From NCBI GenBank assembly GCA_016212665.1, contig JACREZ010000038.1, positions 28,649 through 92,648 of the forward strand: a stretch of 64,000 nucleotides of DNA, in the 5' to 3' direction. The notes beneath the pieces are model-generated. The model was not told the DNA's origin and made no database searches. It worked only from the letters and a program-made list of their open reading frames with translations. Positions 1 to 8,459 of the stretch are shown here, in pieces. Numbering within the stretch: the stretch's first letter is position 1; each line of letters begins with the position of its first letter. The position numbers and the translations under genes were made by a program. The DNA is from Ignavibacteriota bacterium. GTDB lineage: Bacteria; Bacteroidota; Ignavibacteria; UBA10030; SZUA-254.

Positions 1-1910
1 AAAGCAAAATAAAAGAACGGCTTGCCGAATCCCTTCTCTTTATCCCAGCCAATGCCGGGAGTCTTGTAAAATCCCTGCGCGCTTAAACTGACCTGACGAA
101 GAACCATCAGTTGCATCGCATCGTTGAAAGCAATTCTTCGTTCAGGGTGTTCGGTATCAAAAATAATTCCGTCCTCAAACTTGATGGAGTGTTGGAGTGA
201 TGGAGTGATGGAGTATTTTTCCGAAAACATTATAGCGATGGTTTCCGCAATTCTTCCCTTCAAAATCTCACAAGCGTTCTTGACCGCCATTCCGTTCAAA
301 TCCGTTCCGGCTGATGCGGCAGTTGCTGAGGTGTTTGGAACTTTGGAAGTGTCCGTAGCATTGACTTTCACTTTGTCAATGCTGATACCCAATTCGGCGG
401 CTGCTATTTGCTGCATCTTCGTGTGAAGTCCCTGTCCCATTTCCGTTCCACCATGATTGACAAGCACAGTTCCATCTTTGTAGATGTTCACCAACGCGCC
501 TGCCTGATTGAGAAACGAAGTCGTGAACGAAATACCGAACTTTACCGGAGTGAGTGCAAGTCCTTTTTTATAAAATTCATTCGATGAATTGAAGGCGTTG
601 ACCGCTTCTCTTCTTTGTTGATAGTCAGATGATTTCATCAACTGTTCGTACAGCATGAACAACCGATTTCCTTCGATAGTTTGTCCATAATGTGTGATGT
701 TATTCGATTCACATCCATAAAAATTCTTGAAACGAATTTCTGCTGAATCCTTTTTTAGAAAACGGGCGATGCGGTCAACAATTTCTTCAATCACTGCCAT
801 GCCTTGTGGACCGCCAAAGCCGCGGAACGCCGTGTTGGATGGAAGATTAGTCTTATAGACATTCCCGGCAACGCGGAAGTTCGGAACGTAGTACGAATTA
901 TCCGAGTGAAGCATCGCGCGTTGCATGATAGCAAACGATAAATCTGTCGCCGCGCCTCCGTCACCGTTCAGTTCGATGTTGGCGGCAAGGAGTTTTCCTT
1001 CATCATCAAATCCAACTTCATACTTGGAAAGAAAACGATGGCGCTTGCCGGTTATCTTTTGGTCATCGTCTCTGAACAAACGGATTTTCACGGGGCGTTT
1101 TGTTGCATGGGCAAGCAACGCGCTCCAGCAGGCAACATGATTTGCCTGTGTTTCCTTCCCGCCGAACGCACCCCCCATTCGTCGCACTTCCACCACGACT
1201 TCATTCTTGTTGATACCGAGAACTTCCGCAATCAACGCTTGTGTTTCTGTCGGGTTTTGGCTTGAAGAAAAAACATTCATCTCCCTCCCTTCGCCGGGAA
1301 TACACAAACAGGATTGTGTTTCCAAATACCAATGTTCCTGCGCTCCGGTTCTCAACTCACCCCGAAGAACGTGAGGCGATTTGAACAACGTTTCTTTCAC
1401 TCCTCCCCGTTCTATTTTCATCGGAGGTCCGAGCAGAGAGTTTTTCTCGATTGCCTTTTCGATGGTAAGAATCGCTTCGAGCGGTTCGTACTCAACTTTT
1501 ATAAGCCGCTCTGCTTCCAAACATTGTTCCTCCGTTTCCGCCGCGATGAGAAACATTGCTTGACCGATAAATGTCACTTCATCAATCGCCAAACAGAGTT
1601 CATCATGAATAACCGGACCCATCTGGTTATGTCCCGGAATATCTTTGTAACAAAGGACAGTATGAACACCTTCAACCTTCTTCGCTTCACTCAAATCAAA
1701 CGATTTGATTTTCGCATGTGCGTGAGGCGAGTAAACTACCCGTCCTACAAGAAGCTGTTCATTGCAAAGGATGTCATCAACATACACCGCTTCGCCGGAG
1801 ACGTGGAGTTGAGCGGATTCGTGAGGAATATCCTTTCGGAGTATTGGAGTATTGGAGTTTTGGAGTATCGTCTCCTTCACACTTTTCCTTTTTTTATTCA
1901 TTACTTCCAT
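1..1910 (-). CDS. xdhB: Xanthine dehydrogenase molybdenum-binding subunit (partial, 3' end outside window)
   Basis: Reading the minus strand from an ATG at 1910 gives an open frame to the window edge, about 636 residues; the family is usually about 750-800, so the C-terminal part is missing only because the window ends. Visible family motifs are GGAFGGKE (molybdopterin region), RGFGGPQGM, EMGQGLHTKM and near the edge GIGWDKEKGFGKPFF. The product would bind the molybdenum cofactor and oxidise hypoxanthine/xanthine with the Fe-S/FAD subunit encoded just upstream (15-nt gap, GGAG before the ATG). The N-terminal 25 residues and a short stretch near positions 180-220 are encoded by a GGAGT-type dispersed repeat and read as low-complexity sequence. 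Aldehyde or other xanthine-oxidase-family substrates cannot be excluded, but the neighbouring purine-type deaminase favours xanthine. Confidence 0.9.
   Translation of the reverse strand, partial: MEVMNKKRKSVKETILQNSNTPILRKDIPHESAQLHVSGEAVYVDDILCNEQLLVGRVVYSPHAHAKIKSFDLSEAKKVEGVHTVLCYKDIPGHNQMGPVIHDELCLAIDEVTFIGQAMFLIAAETEEQCLEAERLIKVEYEPLEAILTIEKAIEKNSLLGPPMKIERGGVKETLFKSPHVLRGELRTGAQEHWYLETQSCLCIPGEGREMNVFSSSQNPTETQALIAEVLGINKNEVVVEVRRMGGAFGGKETQANHVACWSALLAHATKRPVKIRLFRDDDQKITGKRHRFLSKYEVGFDDEGKLLAANIELNGDGGAATDLSFAIMQRAMLHSDNSYYVPNFRVAGNVYKTNLPSNTAFRGFGGPQGMAVIEEIVDRIARFLKKDSAEIRFKNFYGCESNNITHYGQTIEGNRLFMLYEQLMKSSDYQQRREAVNAFNSSNEFYKKGLALTPVKFGISFTTSFLNQAGALVNIYKDGTVLVNHGGTEMGQGLHTKMQQIAAAELGISIDKVKVNATDTSKVPNTSATAASAGTDLNGMAVKNACEILKGRIAETIAIMFSEKYSITPSLQHSIKFEDGIIFDTEHPERRIAFNDAMQLMVLRQVSLSAQGFYKTPGIGWDKEKGFGKPFFYFA
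181..219. repeat. GGAGT-type short tandem repeat inside xdhB
   Basis: The plus strand shows four consecutive variants of a 9-bp unit built on TGGAGT (TGATGGAGT, GTTGGAGT and so on). It is in frame within xdhB and is translated on the minus strand as YSITPSLQHSIK. Two further tracts of the same family lie at the xdhA/xdhB junction. Confidence 0.75.
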
Positions 1911-1968
1911 CAATCCATATCTCCATTACTCCGCCACTCCATTGTTTGTCTCACTCCAAAACTTCATC
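1837..1968. repeat. GGAGT/ACTCC repeat tracts at the xdhA-xdhB junction
   Basis: Two tracts of the same family in opposite orientation: GGAGTATT units at about 1837-1875 and CTCCATTACTCC-like units at about 1905-1960. Between them they encode the last residues of XdhA (KFWSETNNGVAE), the intergenic spacer with its ribosome-binding-site-like GGAG, and the first residues of XdhB (ETILQNSNTPILR). The gene junction therefore appears to have been rebuilt from repeat sequence. Confidence 0.7.
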
Positions 1969-3374
1969 AACAAATTCCTCGCAACTACTTTCCGAAACTC
2001 CGCGCCTGCACGTGCATCAGAAATCGGAGTGAAGTCTTTGTCAATAAGTGACATTGCTTGTTCAATTGTTTCCTGGTTCCATAGTTTAGCAAGTAAAAAG
2101 TTCTCAGCGGTTGTCGATCGCTTCGTTCGTTCCGCCATTCCTCCGTACGCTATTTTGATTGATGCAATTTGATTGTTGTCGTTTAATTCAAGTCGGAAAC
2201 CCGCACTCACGGTGGAAATATCCAAGTCTCTCCGCTTGGAGACTTTATACGATTTGACAATTGTACCGTTCGTCATTTTCGGAATCACCACTGCGGTGAT
2301 AAGTTCGTCCGGTTTACGAACTGTCTTTCTGTAACCGACGATAAAATTATCTATAGGAATTTCTCTCCATCCGTTAATTCCTTCGAGAATAACTTTTGCA
2401 TTGTACGCCATCAGCACCGGAATCATATCACCGATGGGTGAAGCAGTTCCGAGATTTCCGCCAAGCGTTGCAAGATTTCTGATTTGCTGTGAACCGAACA
2501 CGGAGAGCATTTCAAACAAAGCAGGGAAATGTTGTTCTACAATTTGCTTGACATCATTCAAACACAAACCCGCCCCGATTGTGAGCGAAGATTCATTCTC
2601 CGACCATTCTTTTAATTCCCAAACATCGGATACATCAATTATTTCTTTCAGCAATTCATGTCTTTTGGTAACACGCAACGCAATATCCGTCGCACCCGAA
2701 ATAACAATCGCATCGGGATGTTGATGCTTCAGCGTGATTGCTTCTCCGAGGCTTGCGGGCTTTAGGTATGTTTGCTTGCTTGTTTTGATTTGGATAGAGC
2801 CTTTTGGAATCTCAAGGAGGAGTTTTGAGGTTTGAGGTTTGAGGTTTGAAAATTCATCATCAACATATTGAACACATGCAGTTGCTGCGGCTTGAATGAT
2901 TGGTCGGTAGCCGGTGCAACGACACAGATTTCCCGTGAGTGAATCTTCAATCTGTTCTCTCGTCGGATGTTCATGATTTTGATAAAGCGAGAAGAGTGAC
3001 ATAACAAATCCCGGCGTACAGTATCCGCACTGACTTCCATGCTCATCCACCATCGCCTGCTGAACGGGATGCAACTCGTCATTTTCGTTTTTCAAACTCT
3101 CGACTGTGAGCAACTGTTTACCGTGAAGCATAGGAACAAACACAAGACACGAATCAACCGATTTGTACCGTAGCGTTCCATCGTTGGTTAGTTCACCAAG
3201 CACGACAGTGCATGCGCCGCAATCGCCTTCTGCGCAACCTTCTTTCGTTCCTTTGAAATCGGGAAGACTCCGAAGCCAATTCAAAACAGTCGTTGTTGGT
3301 GTGATGTGAGATGACGGATTGAAATCGAGCGTTCTCGGTTTTCCATCATGAAGAAATGTAATTGCTGTCTGCAT
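1926..3374 (-). CDS. xdhA: Xanthine dehydrogenase iron-sulfur/FAD subunit
   Basis: A 482-residue protein with the order typical of XdhA. Residues 1-80 are a plant-type ferredoxin domain (C47, C52, C55, C76). Residues 100-160 are the second [2Fe-2S] domain (C116, C119, C151, C153 in QCGYC and CRC). From about 195 there is an FAD-binding domain (ISGATDIALRV, TLGGNLGTASPIGDM) and the CO-dehydrogenase flavoprotein C-terminal domain. It passes electrons from the molybdenum site of XdhB through two Fe-S clusters to FAD and NAD. It lies 12 nt downstream of the amidohydrolase and 15 nt upstream of xdhB, so the three form an operon. The linker between the Fe-S and FAD parts (about residues 174-187) is encoded by a short repeat, and the C-terminal dozen residues come from another. 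Confidence 0.95.
   Translation of the reverse strand: MQTAITFLHDGKPRTLDFNPSSHITPTTTVLNWLRSLPDFKGTKEGCAEGDCGACTVVLGELTNDGTLRYKSVDSCLVFVPMLHGKQLLTVESLKNENDELHPVQQAMVDEHGSQCGYCTPGFVMSLFSLYQNHEHPTREQIEDSLTGNLCRCTGYRPIIQAAATACVQYVDDEFSNLKPQTSKLLLEIPKGSIQIKTSKQTYLKPASLGEAITLKHQHPDAIVISGATDIALRVTKRHELLKEIIDVSDVWELKEWSENESSLTIGAGLCLNDVKQIVEQHFPALFEMLSVFGSQQIRNLATLGGNLGTASPIGDMIPVLMAYNAKVILEGINGWREIPIDNFIVGYRKTVRKPDELITAVVIPKMTNGTIVKSYKVSKRRDLDISTVSAGFRLELNDNNQIASIKIAYGGMAERTKRSTTAENFLLAKLWNQETIEQAMSLIDKDFTPISDARAGAEFRKVVARNLLMKFWSETNNGVAE
2821..2855. repeat. TTTGAGG tandem repeat in the xdhA linker
   Basis: Four consecutive copies of a 7-bp unit (GTTTGAG) in the plus strand, translated on the minus strand as SNLKPQTSK. 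It falls exactly between the iron-sulfur and FAD domains of XdhA, where an insertion would be tolerated. Confidence 0.7.
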
Positions 3375-3386
3375 GTTACTTCACTT

Positions 3387-4721
3387 TCACAATGCAACTC
3401 TGTCGAGCAATTTTGTCAATTCACTTCGTGAGTCAGCCACAAGTTTTTCTTGGTCTATCTTCACAAACTCTTTCTTCCGATACACCCACTCTCCGTCAAT
3501 CATCACCGAGTCAACATTTTCGGGAGTTGCGGAATACACAATTGTTGAGTACATGTCTTTCTCCGGTAGAGTGGAATTCCAGACGTTGTTCAAATCGAGC
3601 AACACAATATCCGCTTTCTTTCCGACTTCGATGCTTCCGATTTCCCGTTCAAGTCCAAGCGCTTTCGCGCCGTTGAGCATTGCCATCTGAAATACTGATT
3701 GCGCAGGCATCGCCGTCGGTCCGTGAATCGGTTTTTGCAGAAGCGATGCGAGTCGCATTTCCTGAAACATGTTGAGATTGTTGTTACATGGCGCGCCATC
3801 CGCACCGATGGAAACATTAATGCTGTTTGATTGAAGGTGCGGAACGTTGGCAATTCCGGAACCAAGTTTCAGGTTCGATGAAGGACAATGTGCAACGTTT
3901 GTTCTTGTGTTCTTCAAAATTCCTACTTCGTTTTCATTCAAATGAATGCAATGTGCGAGACACGCTTTTTCCGAAAGTACGCCAAGATGATGTAAAAACT
4001 CAATATTTTCCATCTTGCATCGTTCACGCACAGCCTTTACTTCGTTCTTGTTTTCGGAAGCGTGTGTGTGGAACAACATTCCGTTAAAGTTGCCGAGCAT
4101 TTCGTTCGCTTCTTTCATCAGCGAATCGGAACAGGAGAGAACAAAGCGGGGAGCGACTGCATACTTTACTCGACCGTTGTATGAGTTGTGCCATCGCTCG
4201 GCAAGTCGTCGAGTTGATTTCAACGATTCGTCTGTCGTCTCTTTTAATTTTTGATACACGCCGTTTACATCCATCATTGCTTTGCCGACGAACGCACGAA
4301 AACCGGTTTCGCCGACGGCACGAATAATTTCTTCCTGATGGTTGACGCTTCCCATATCAAGAATCGTTGTCGTTCCCGAACGAATCAGTTCAGCAATTCC
4401 AAGCATTGCAGAACTATACATTGAGTGCTCATTGTGTGCCGCTTCAAACGGCATGATGCGTTGTTGAAGCCAGTCGAGTAATTCCAAATCATCAGCAAGC
4501 CCGCGAAAAAGCGTTTGGCAAAGATGAACGTGTGTTTGAATGAAACCGGGAATGGCAATGAAATTTTTCGCGTCTACAATTTCTTCATTGTTCTGAGGAA
4601 TAGAATCGGAAGGAAAAATCTTGACAATTCTGTTCTTTTCTATTTTGATTGAAACATCTGTAAGAACGTCTCCCGATAGCTTCCCTGTTACAAGTCTTCC
4701 GACTTGAAGTAGTTTTGTCAT
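3387..4721 (-). CDS. Amidohydrolase-family deaminase (guanine/8-oxoguanine/SAH deaminase-like)
   Basis: A 444-residue metal-dependent hydrolase of the TRZ/ATZ-type amidohydrolase branch. The metal ligands are visible as HVH in the segment QTHVHLCQTLFRG (about residues 60-70), FHTHASEN, AHCIHL and the aspartate of SIGADGAPC. The ATG at 4721 (MTKLLQVGRL) is preferred: an in-frame TTG at 4772 would overlap the upstream receiver gene and adds 17 residues unlike the family. Its position directly before xdhAB suggests it deaminates a purine such as guanine, giving xanthine for the dehydrogenase; relatives include 8-oxoguanine deaminase and 5'-methylthioadenosine/SAH deaminase. Substrate is inferred only from context. 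Confidence 0.85.
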   Translation of the reverse strand: MTKLLQVGRLVTGKLSGDVLTDVSIKIEKNRIVKIFPSDSIPQNNEEIVDAKNFIAIPGFIQTHVHLCQTLFRGLADDLELLDWLQQRIMPFEAAHNEHSMYSSAMLGIAELIRSGTTTILDMGSVNHQEEIIRAVGETGFRAFVGKAMMDVNGVYQKLKETTDESLKSTRRLAERWHNSYNGRVKYAVAPRFVLSCSDSLMKEANEMLGNFNGMLFHTHASENKNEVKAVRERCKMENIEFLHHLGVLSEKACLAHCIHLNENEVGILKNTRTNVAHCPSSNLKLGSGIANVPHLQSNSINVSIGADGAPCNNNLNMFQEMRLASLLQKPIHGPTAMPAQSVFQMAMLNGAKALGLEREIGSIEVGKKADIVLLDLNNVWNSTLPEKDMYSTIVYSATPENVDSVMIDGEWVYRKKEFVKIDQEKLVADSRSELTKLLDRVAL

Positions 4722-4758
4722 ACTGTTTTTTGAAAATCGAACTGAGAAAAAGTCTTGC

Positions 4759-6129
4759 TCAAACCTGAGCAAGTTCGCGGTAGCGTTTCAGTTTTCCTTC
4801 GATAACGCTGTTCAAGAGTTCCACATCAAGCGGTTTGAAGAGAATATCATCCACGCCAAGTTGTGCGGCGCAACGGTAGAGCATGGTATCTTGATTACTG
4901 CTGATGAGTATAAAAGGTATGCGGCGTAAGGTGAATTGTTCCTGCACCGCATTGAAAAATTTAAAGCCCTCAAACTGACCCTCGGGAAAACGTACATCAC
5001 TGATGATTAGGTCAACAAATTCATTGTTCAGTATTTCGAGAGCTGTCTGGATGTTTGCGGCAACGAGTGTTTCAAAACTCCGCTCATTCAGCCCGTTTCC
5101 GACCATTTCATTATGCGCAGCCTCCGCATCCACAATGAGGATTCTTCCTTTCACATCGAACTTTTTTACACGACTGAACACCATTGATTCAGCACGGGAT
5201 GCCTGCTCTGCACTTAACTTATATTGATTCCGGAGTTCATCAATTTTTGAATACGTGTGAAGAGTTACCTCTCCGAGTAAAATTTTCCTCCGCAGACTGT
5301 ACATGTATAATTCTTCTCGTACTTCCGATTCGATTGCGAGATGCTCGTCGTAGGTAAGTTCAAGCAGTTCCTTCAGTTCCATCAACTTTTTTGCTTCATC
5401 CTGAGTCGGCTCGCCTTGTGCATAGTACGTTCGCATTTTCTTTTTATAATGTGTCAGCGCGTCGGTTTTTGTATCGGGAACATGAATATCGAGCAGTTCC
5501 ATTTTGCGTTCGTATTGTTTTGAAATAAGTTCAAGCATCCGGAGAAAATTGTTTTCCATTTCACGTCGCACTTCTGCGCGTACCGTCCGAACATTCTCGT
5601 TTTGCCGTGCTGCCTTAGCAGTAAATTCTTCCTGTAATCGTCGTCGCTCAACTTCAATCAGTTGTGTTGCTTCATCTTCGATTTTCTTTCTATCAAGAGC
5701 AATTTGTTGATGATACTTTTTCAGCAATTCGCTCCCCATTTCTTTTACCGACTTCGCGCCGCGGAGATTAATATCTTCTATCCCGTTAAACGCAGATGAT
5801 TCCATTTTTTTCCATGAAGGCAACGCCTGTGATTTCGCTTCCGCTTCGACCTGAAGCCGGAGTTTGTCGGAAAATACTTCGCGCACTCCTACGACAGTTG
5901 TACCCTGTTGACCAAATGTGGGGGAAAACGTGCTTGACTCTAATAATTGTAGGCGCGATTCGAACGCACTAAGATACGGGTTCACCGGGTCAAGGCGTTT
6001 CGCTTCATCAAATTTCTGCTTGGCATCAGAAACATTTTTTGCTTTGATGAACGAATCTACTTCGCGCAAACACTGTCGAAACCGTTCGTTGATTTGTTCT
6101 TTTGTTAATGAGGATGTTACTTCTGTCAT
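4759..6129 (-). CDS. TPR-like/coiled-coil protein with C-terminal response-regulator receiver domain
   Basis: About 456 residues from the ATG at 6129, chosen because TTGGAG lies 9 nt upstream; a longer frame to 6222 lacks this and begins with an implausible hydrophobic stretch. Residues 1-60 look like a single TPR-type helical pair (AKQKFDEAKRLDPVNPYLSAF). Residues 60-330 are charged and mostly helical, with long coiled-coil potential (IEVERRRLQEEFTAKAARQ). The last 125 residues are a receiver domain (RILIVDAEAAHNEM at the first strand, LIISDVRFPEG with the likely phospho-acceptor Asp, ILISSNQ, ILFKPLD with the conserved Lys-Pro). The first acidic pair is reduced to a single D. There is no DNA-binding output domain, so it may be a scaffold or single-domain signalling protein. 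No partner kinase is adjacent. Confidence 0.75.
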   Translation of the reverse strand: MTEVTSSLTKEQINERFRQCLREVDSFIKAKNVSDAKQKFDEAKRLDPVNPYLSAFESRLQLLESSTFSPTFGQQGTTVVGVREVFSDKLRLQVEAEAKSQALPSWKKMESSAFNGIEDINLRGAKSVKEMGSELLKKYHQQIALDRKKIEDEATQLIEVERRRLQEEFTAKAARQNENVRTVRAEVRREMENNFLRMLELISKQYERKMELLDIHVPDTKTDALTHYKKKMRTYYAQGEPTQDEAKKLMELKELLELTYDEHLAIESEVREELYMYSLRRKILLGEVTLHTYSKIDELRNQYKLSAEQASRAESMVFSRVKKFDVKGRILIVDAEAAHNEMVGNGLNERSFETLVAANIQTALEILNNEFVDLIISDVRFPEGQFEGFKFFNAVQEQFTLRRIPFILISSNQDTMLYRCAAQLGVDDILFKPLDVELLNSVIEGKLKRYRELAQV

Positions 6130-6273
6130 AGAATAAACTCCAAGTAAGTTGTTAGCTCGGATATTAATGAACTGCTGTTTTTCAAACAGGCACAAGTTCA
6201 GAAAAAAAAACGGAATTGTCAAACCCTTGAATCAAACAAAAACAGTACAATTTCACCTCGTATAGAGGGATTT

Positions 6274-7425
6274 TTACAGATGTACGTTGAACCCTAATGT
6301 CTCGAGAATTTTTCTTGCTGATGCTTGCTCACGAGACAAATGAACTGTAAACTGATTAAACTCTCTCCGGGTTCGGTATGAAGCCCTGAGTTTTCTGAAA
6401 TAACTTCCTTGCTCATTTGTCGGAACAGTTACAATCCGCCGTAACGCCGTATCATCAACTTCAATGTTGTATGCTTTGTTCACAGCGTAAGCAACGATTG
6501 CCTGTGTATCGGTGAGCGTACCTGGAATGATAATTTTTGTTGATTGTTCATCGCCATGAAAATTGGCGTCTGAAGTTTTACCGAGAAACAGACTAACATC
6601 TCGATAGATGTTTCTTAGCGCGTTCAGTTTTCCATCGAGCGAGTACCCTGCAATGTGAGGAGTTCCGAGCATGACTTGTGTTAGTACATCAACAGGAATA
6701 TTCGGTTCACCTTCCCAAACATCAAGCAGAGCAGTTGATACATGATTCGAAGTTAATGCACGAAGTAACGCGGCTGTTTCAACTACTGCGCCCCGTGATG
6801 TATTGATAAGAACCGAACCGCGTTTCATGTTCCTCAATCGTTCTTCATTAAACAAGTGATACGTTCTGTCAACTCCTTCGTTTGTCAGCGGAACATGAAT
6901 TGTGATAATATCAGCGTTCATTAGTTCATCGAGTGAAAGAAAAGAAGAAGTATCACCAACTCTTGCAAGCGGCGGGTCGTTCAACAACACATTCATCCCA
7001 AGTGCTTGTGCAAAGCGTACAACCTTACTTCCAACATTTCCCACACCAACCACACCAAGCGTTTTCCCTTTCAACGATTTCCCGATTCTCTCTGACCACA
7101 CCAACATTGCCGCGACAACATACTCGGCAACAGAATTTGAATTACTTCCGGGCGCGCTTGTCCATATAATTCCTTTCGAGGCAAGATAGCCTGTATCGAG
7201 ATGGTCGGTCCCGGCAGTTACAGTTCCGACAAACCGAACAGAACTTTCATCAAGCAAGTGCTTATCAATTTTTGTTTCTGAACGGATGATGAGTACATCC
7301 GCCTTTTTCACAGTTTCATTAGTAATCAAAGAAGTTTCAAGCGGCACAACGTTTCCAAGTCGGGAAAACAGTTCGACCGCTTGCGGGGTATGAGCGTTAA
7401 CGATTATGGTAGGATTGTCAAGCAT
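6274..7425 (-). CDS. pdxB: Erythronate-4-phosphate dehydrogenase
   Basis: 383 residues from the ATG at 7425 (MLDNPTIIVNAHT). It is a D-isomer-specific 2-hydroxyacid dehydrogenase of the PdxB type: TVTAGTDHLD, SNSVAEYVV, Rossmann motif GVVGVGNVGSKV, catalytic Arg in NTSRGAVV, Glu in WEGEP and His in GTPHIAGYS, plus the PdxB-like C-terminal dimerisation domain. It catalyses the second step of the DXP-dependent route to pyridoxal phosphate; pdxJ of the same pathway lies at 20.9 kb. The start codon is only about a dozen nucleotides downstream of a strong hairpin/U-tract, with no clear Shine-Dalgarno, so expression may depend on readthrough. Confidence 0.9.
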   Translation of the reverse strand: MLDNPTIIVNAHTPQAVELFSRLGNVVPLETSLITNETVKKADVLIIRSETKIDKHLLDESSVRFVGTVTAGTDHLDTGYLASKGIIWTSAPGSNSNSVAEYVVAAMLVWSERIGKSLKGKTLGVVGVGNVGSKVVRFAQALGMNVLLNDPPLARVGDTSSFLSLDELMNADIITIHVPLTNEGVDRTYHLFNEERLRNMKRGSVLINTSRGAVVETAALLRALTSNHVSTALLDVWEGEPNIPVDVLTQVMLGTPHIAGYSLDGKLNALRNIYRDVSLFLGKTSDANFHGDEQSTKIIIPGTLTDTQAIVAYAVNKAYNIEVDDTALRRIVTVPTNEQGSYFRKLRASYRTRREFNQFTVHLSREQASARKILETLGFNVHL

Positions 7426-7437
7426 TATGCACAATGT

Positions 7438-7476
7438 AAAAAAAATCCCACTCTTTGTTTCTCAAAAAGTGGGATT
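7438..7476 (-). terminator. Rho-independent terminator (or attenuator) between tRNA-Asn and pdxB
   Basis: On the minus strand a 9-bp perfect stem (AATCCCACT / AGTGGGATT, loop about 15 nt) is followed directly by a run of at least seven T. It lies 4 nt after the 3' end of tRNA-Asn and about 12 nt before the pdxB start codon, so it should end the tRNA transcript and also limits transcription into pdxB. Confidence 0.85.
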
Positions 7477-7480
7477 GTTG

Positions 7481-7552
7481 CTCCAAAGGTAGGACTCGAA
7501 CCTACAACCCTCCGGTTAACAGCCGGATGCTCTACCATTGAGCTACTTTGGA
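7481..7552 (-). tRNA. tRNA-Asn (GTT)
   Basis: A 72-nt cloverleaf on the minus strand. The acceptor stem is TCCAAAG/CTTTGGA with discriminator G, the D arm contains AGCTCAATGGTAGAGC, the anticodon loop is CTGTTAA with GTT, and the T arm is GTAGGTTCGAGTCCTAC. CCA is not encoded. It sits between gpmA and pdxB and is followed by a terminator. Confidence 0.95.
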
Positions 7553-7682
7553 ATAGACTAAATATGGAATAAAATGCCCGATGTGTTACCATCAGGCGGA
7601 ACAAATATAGGGAAAATTTCTGGATTTGTCAATTAGCCTACAAGCAAAGAGTGTTACAGAAATATTTCTATCGGCCGGAAAA

Positions 7683-8429
7683 TTATTTTGCTTTGCCCTG
7701 ATTTGCCACCGATTGCATTGCTTGCTTGATGGCTTCTTCATCGCCAAGATAGTGGCTTCGAATCGGTTTTAACTTCGCATCTAATTCATACACTAACGGG
7801 ATTCCCGTCGGTATATTCAAGCCAATAATTTCTTCTTCGGAAACATTGTCGAGATATTTCACCAACGCACGAAGACTATTCCCATGCGCCGCTATGACTA
7901 CCCGCTTACCTGAAACGATAGTCGGCGCGATGGTCTCATACCAATACGGAAGAAATCGTTCGACTGTATCCTTCAAACATTCGGTTGTTGGTAATTCTTG
8001 TTCTGTAAGATGTTGATACCGGATATCGTGTCCGGGAAAACGCGGGTCATGTTTTTCTAACGGTGGTGGTTGAATATCATAACTCCGTCTCCAAATACGA
8101 ACTTGTTCTTCGCCAAACTTCTGCGCTGTTTCTGATTTGTTCAATCCCTGCAACGCCCCATAATGTCGCTCGTTCAATCGCCACGAGTGGTGAACCGGCA
8201 ACCACAACAAATCCATTTCATTGAGCGCATACAAGAGTGTTTTAATAGCGCGCTTTAAGACGGAAGTATAAGCAATGTCAAACATGAAACCCTGTTCTTT
8301 GAGAACTTTTCCTGCTTGCTTCGCTTCCTGAACTCCTTTTTCCGAAAGGTCAACGTCGGTCCATCCTGTGAACCTGTTTTCTTTATTCCAATCACTTTCT
8401 CCGTGACGGAGAAGCACCAGTTTGTACAT
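7683..8429 (-). CDS. gpmA: 2,3-bisphosphoglycerate-dependent phosphoglycerate mutase
   Basis: A 248-residue protein of the usual length for the dPGM family. It interconverts 3- and 2-phosphoglycerate in glycolysis and gluconeogenesis through a phosphohistidine. [16 protein letters not shown] at the N terminus carries the catalytic His; [12 protein letters not shown] and [14 protein letters not shown] (second His) are the other signature segments. It starts 30 nt downstream of dnaB and may be the last protein gene of the yicC-dnaB transcript. Confidence 0.96.
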   Translation of the reverse strand: MYKLVLLRHGESDWNKENRFTGWTDVDLSEKGVQEAKQAGKVLKEQGFMFDIAYTSVLKRAIKTLLYALNEMDLLWLPVHHSWRLNERHYGALQGLNKSETAQKFGEEQVRIWRRSYDIQPPPLEKHDPRFPGHDIRYQHLTEQELPTTECLKDTVERFLPYWYETIAPTIVSGKRVVIAAHGNSLRALVKYLDNVSEEEIIGLNIPTGIPLVYELDAKLKPIRSHYLGDEEAIKQAMQSVANQGKAK

Positions 8430-8459
8430 AGTCTTTGTTAACGTTTGTTGAATTGTAAA

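Noticed and set aside
1314..2051. Long plus-strand open frame (245 residues) opposite xdhB/xdhA
   Set aside because: It runs antisense to two well-supported genes, and its sequence is the complement of conserved XdhB motifs; a shadow frame.
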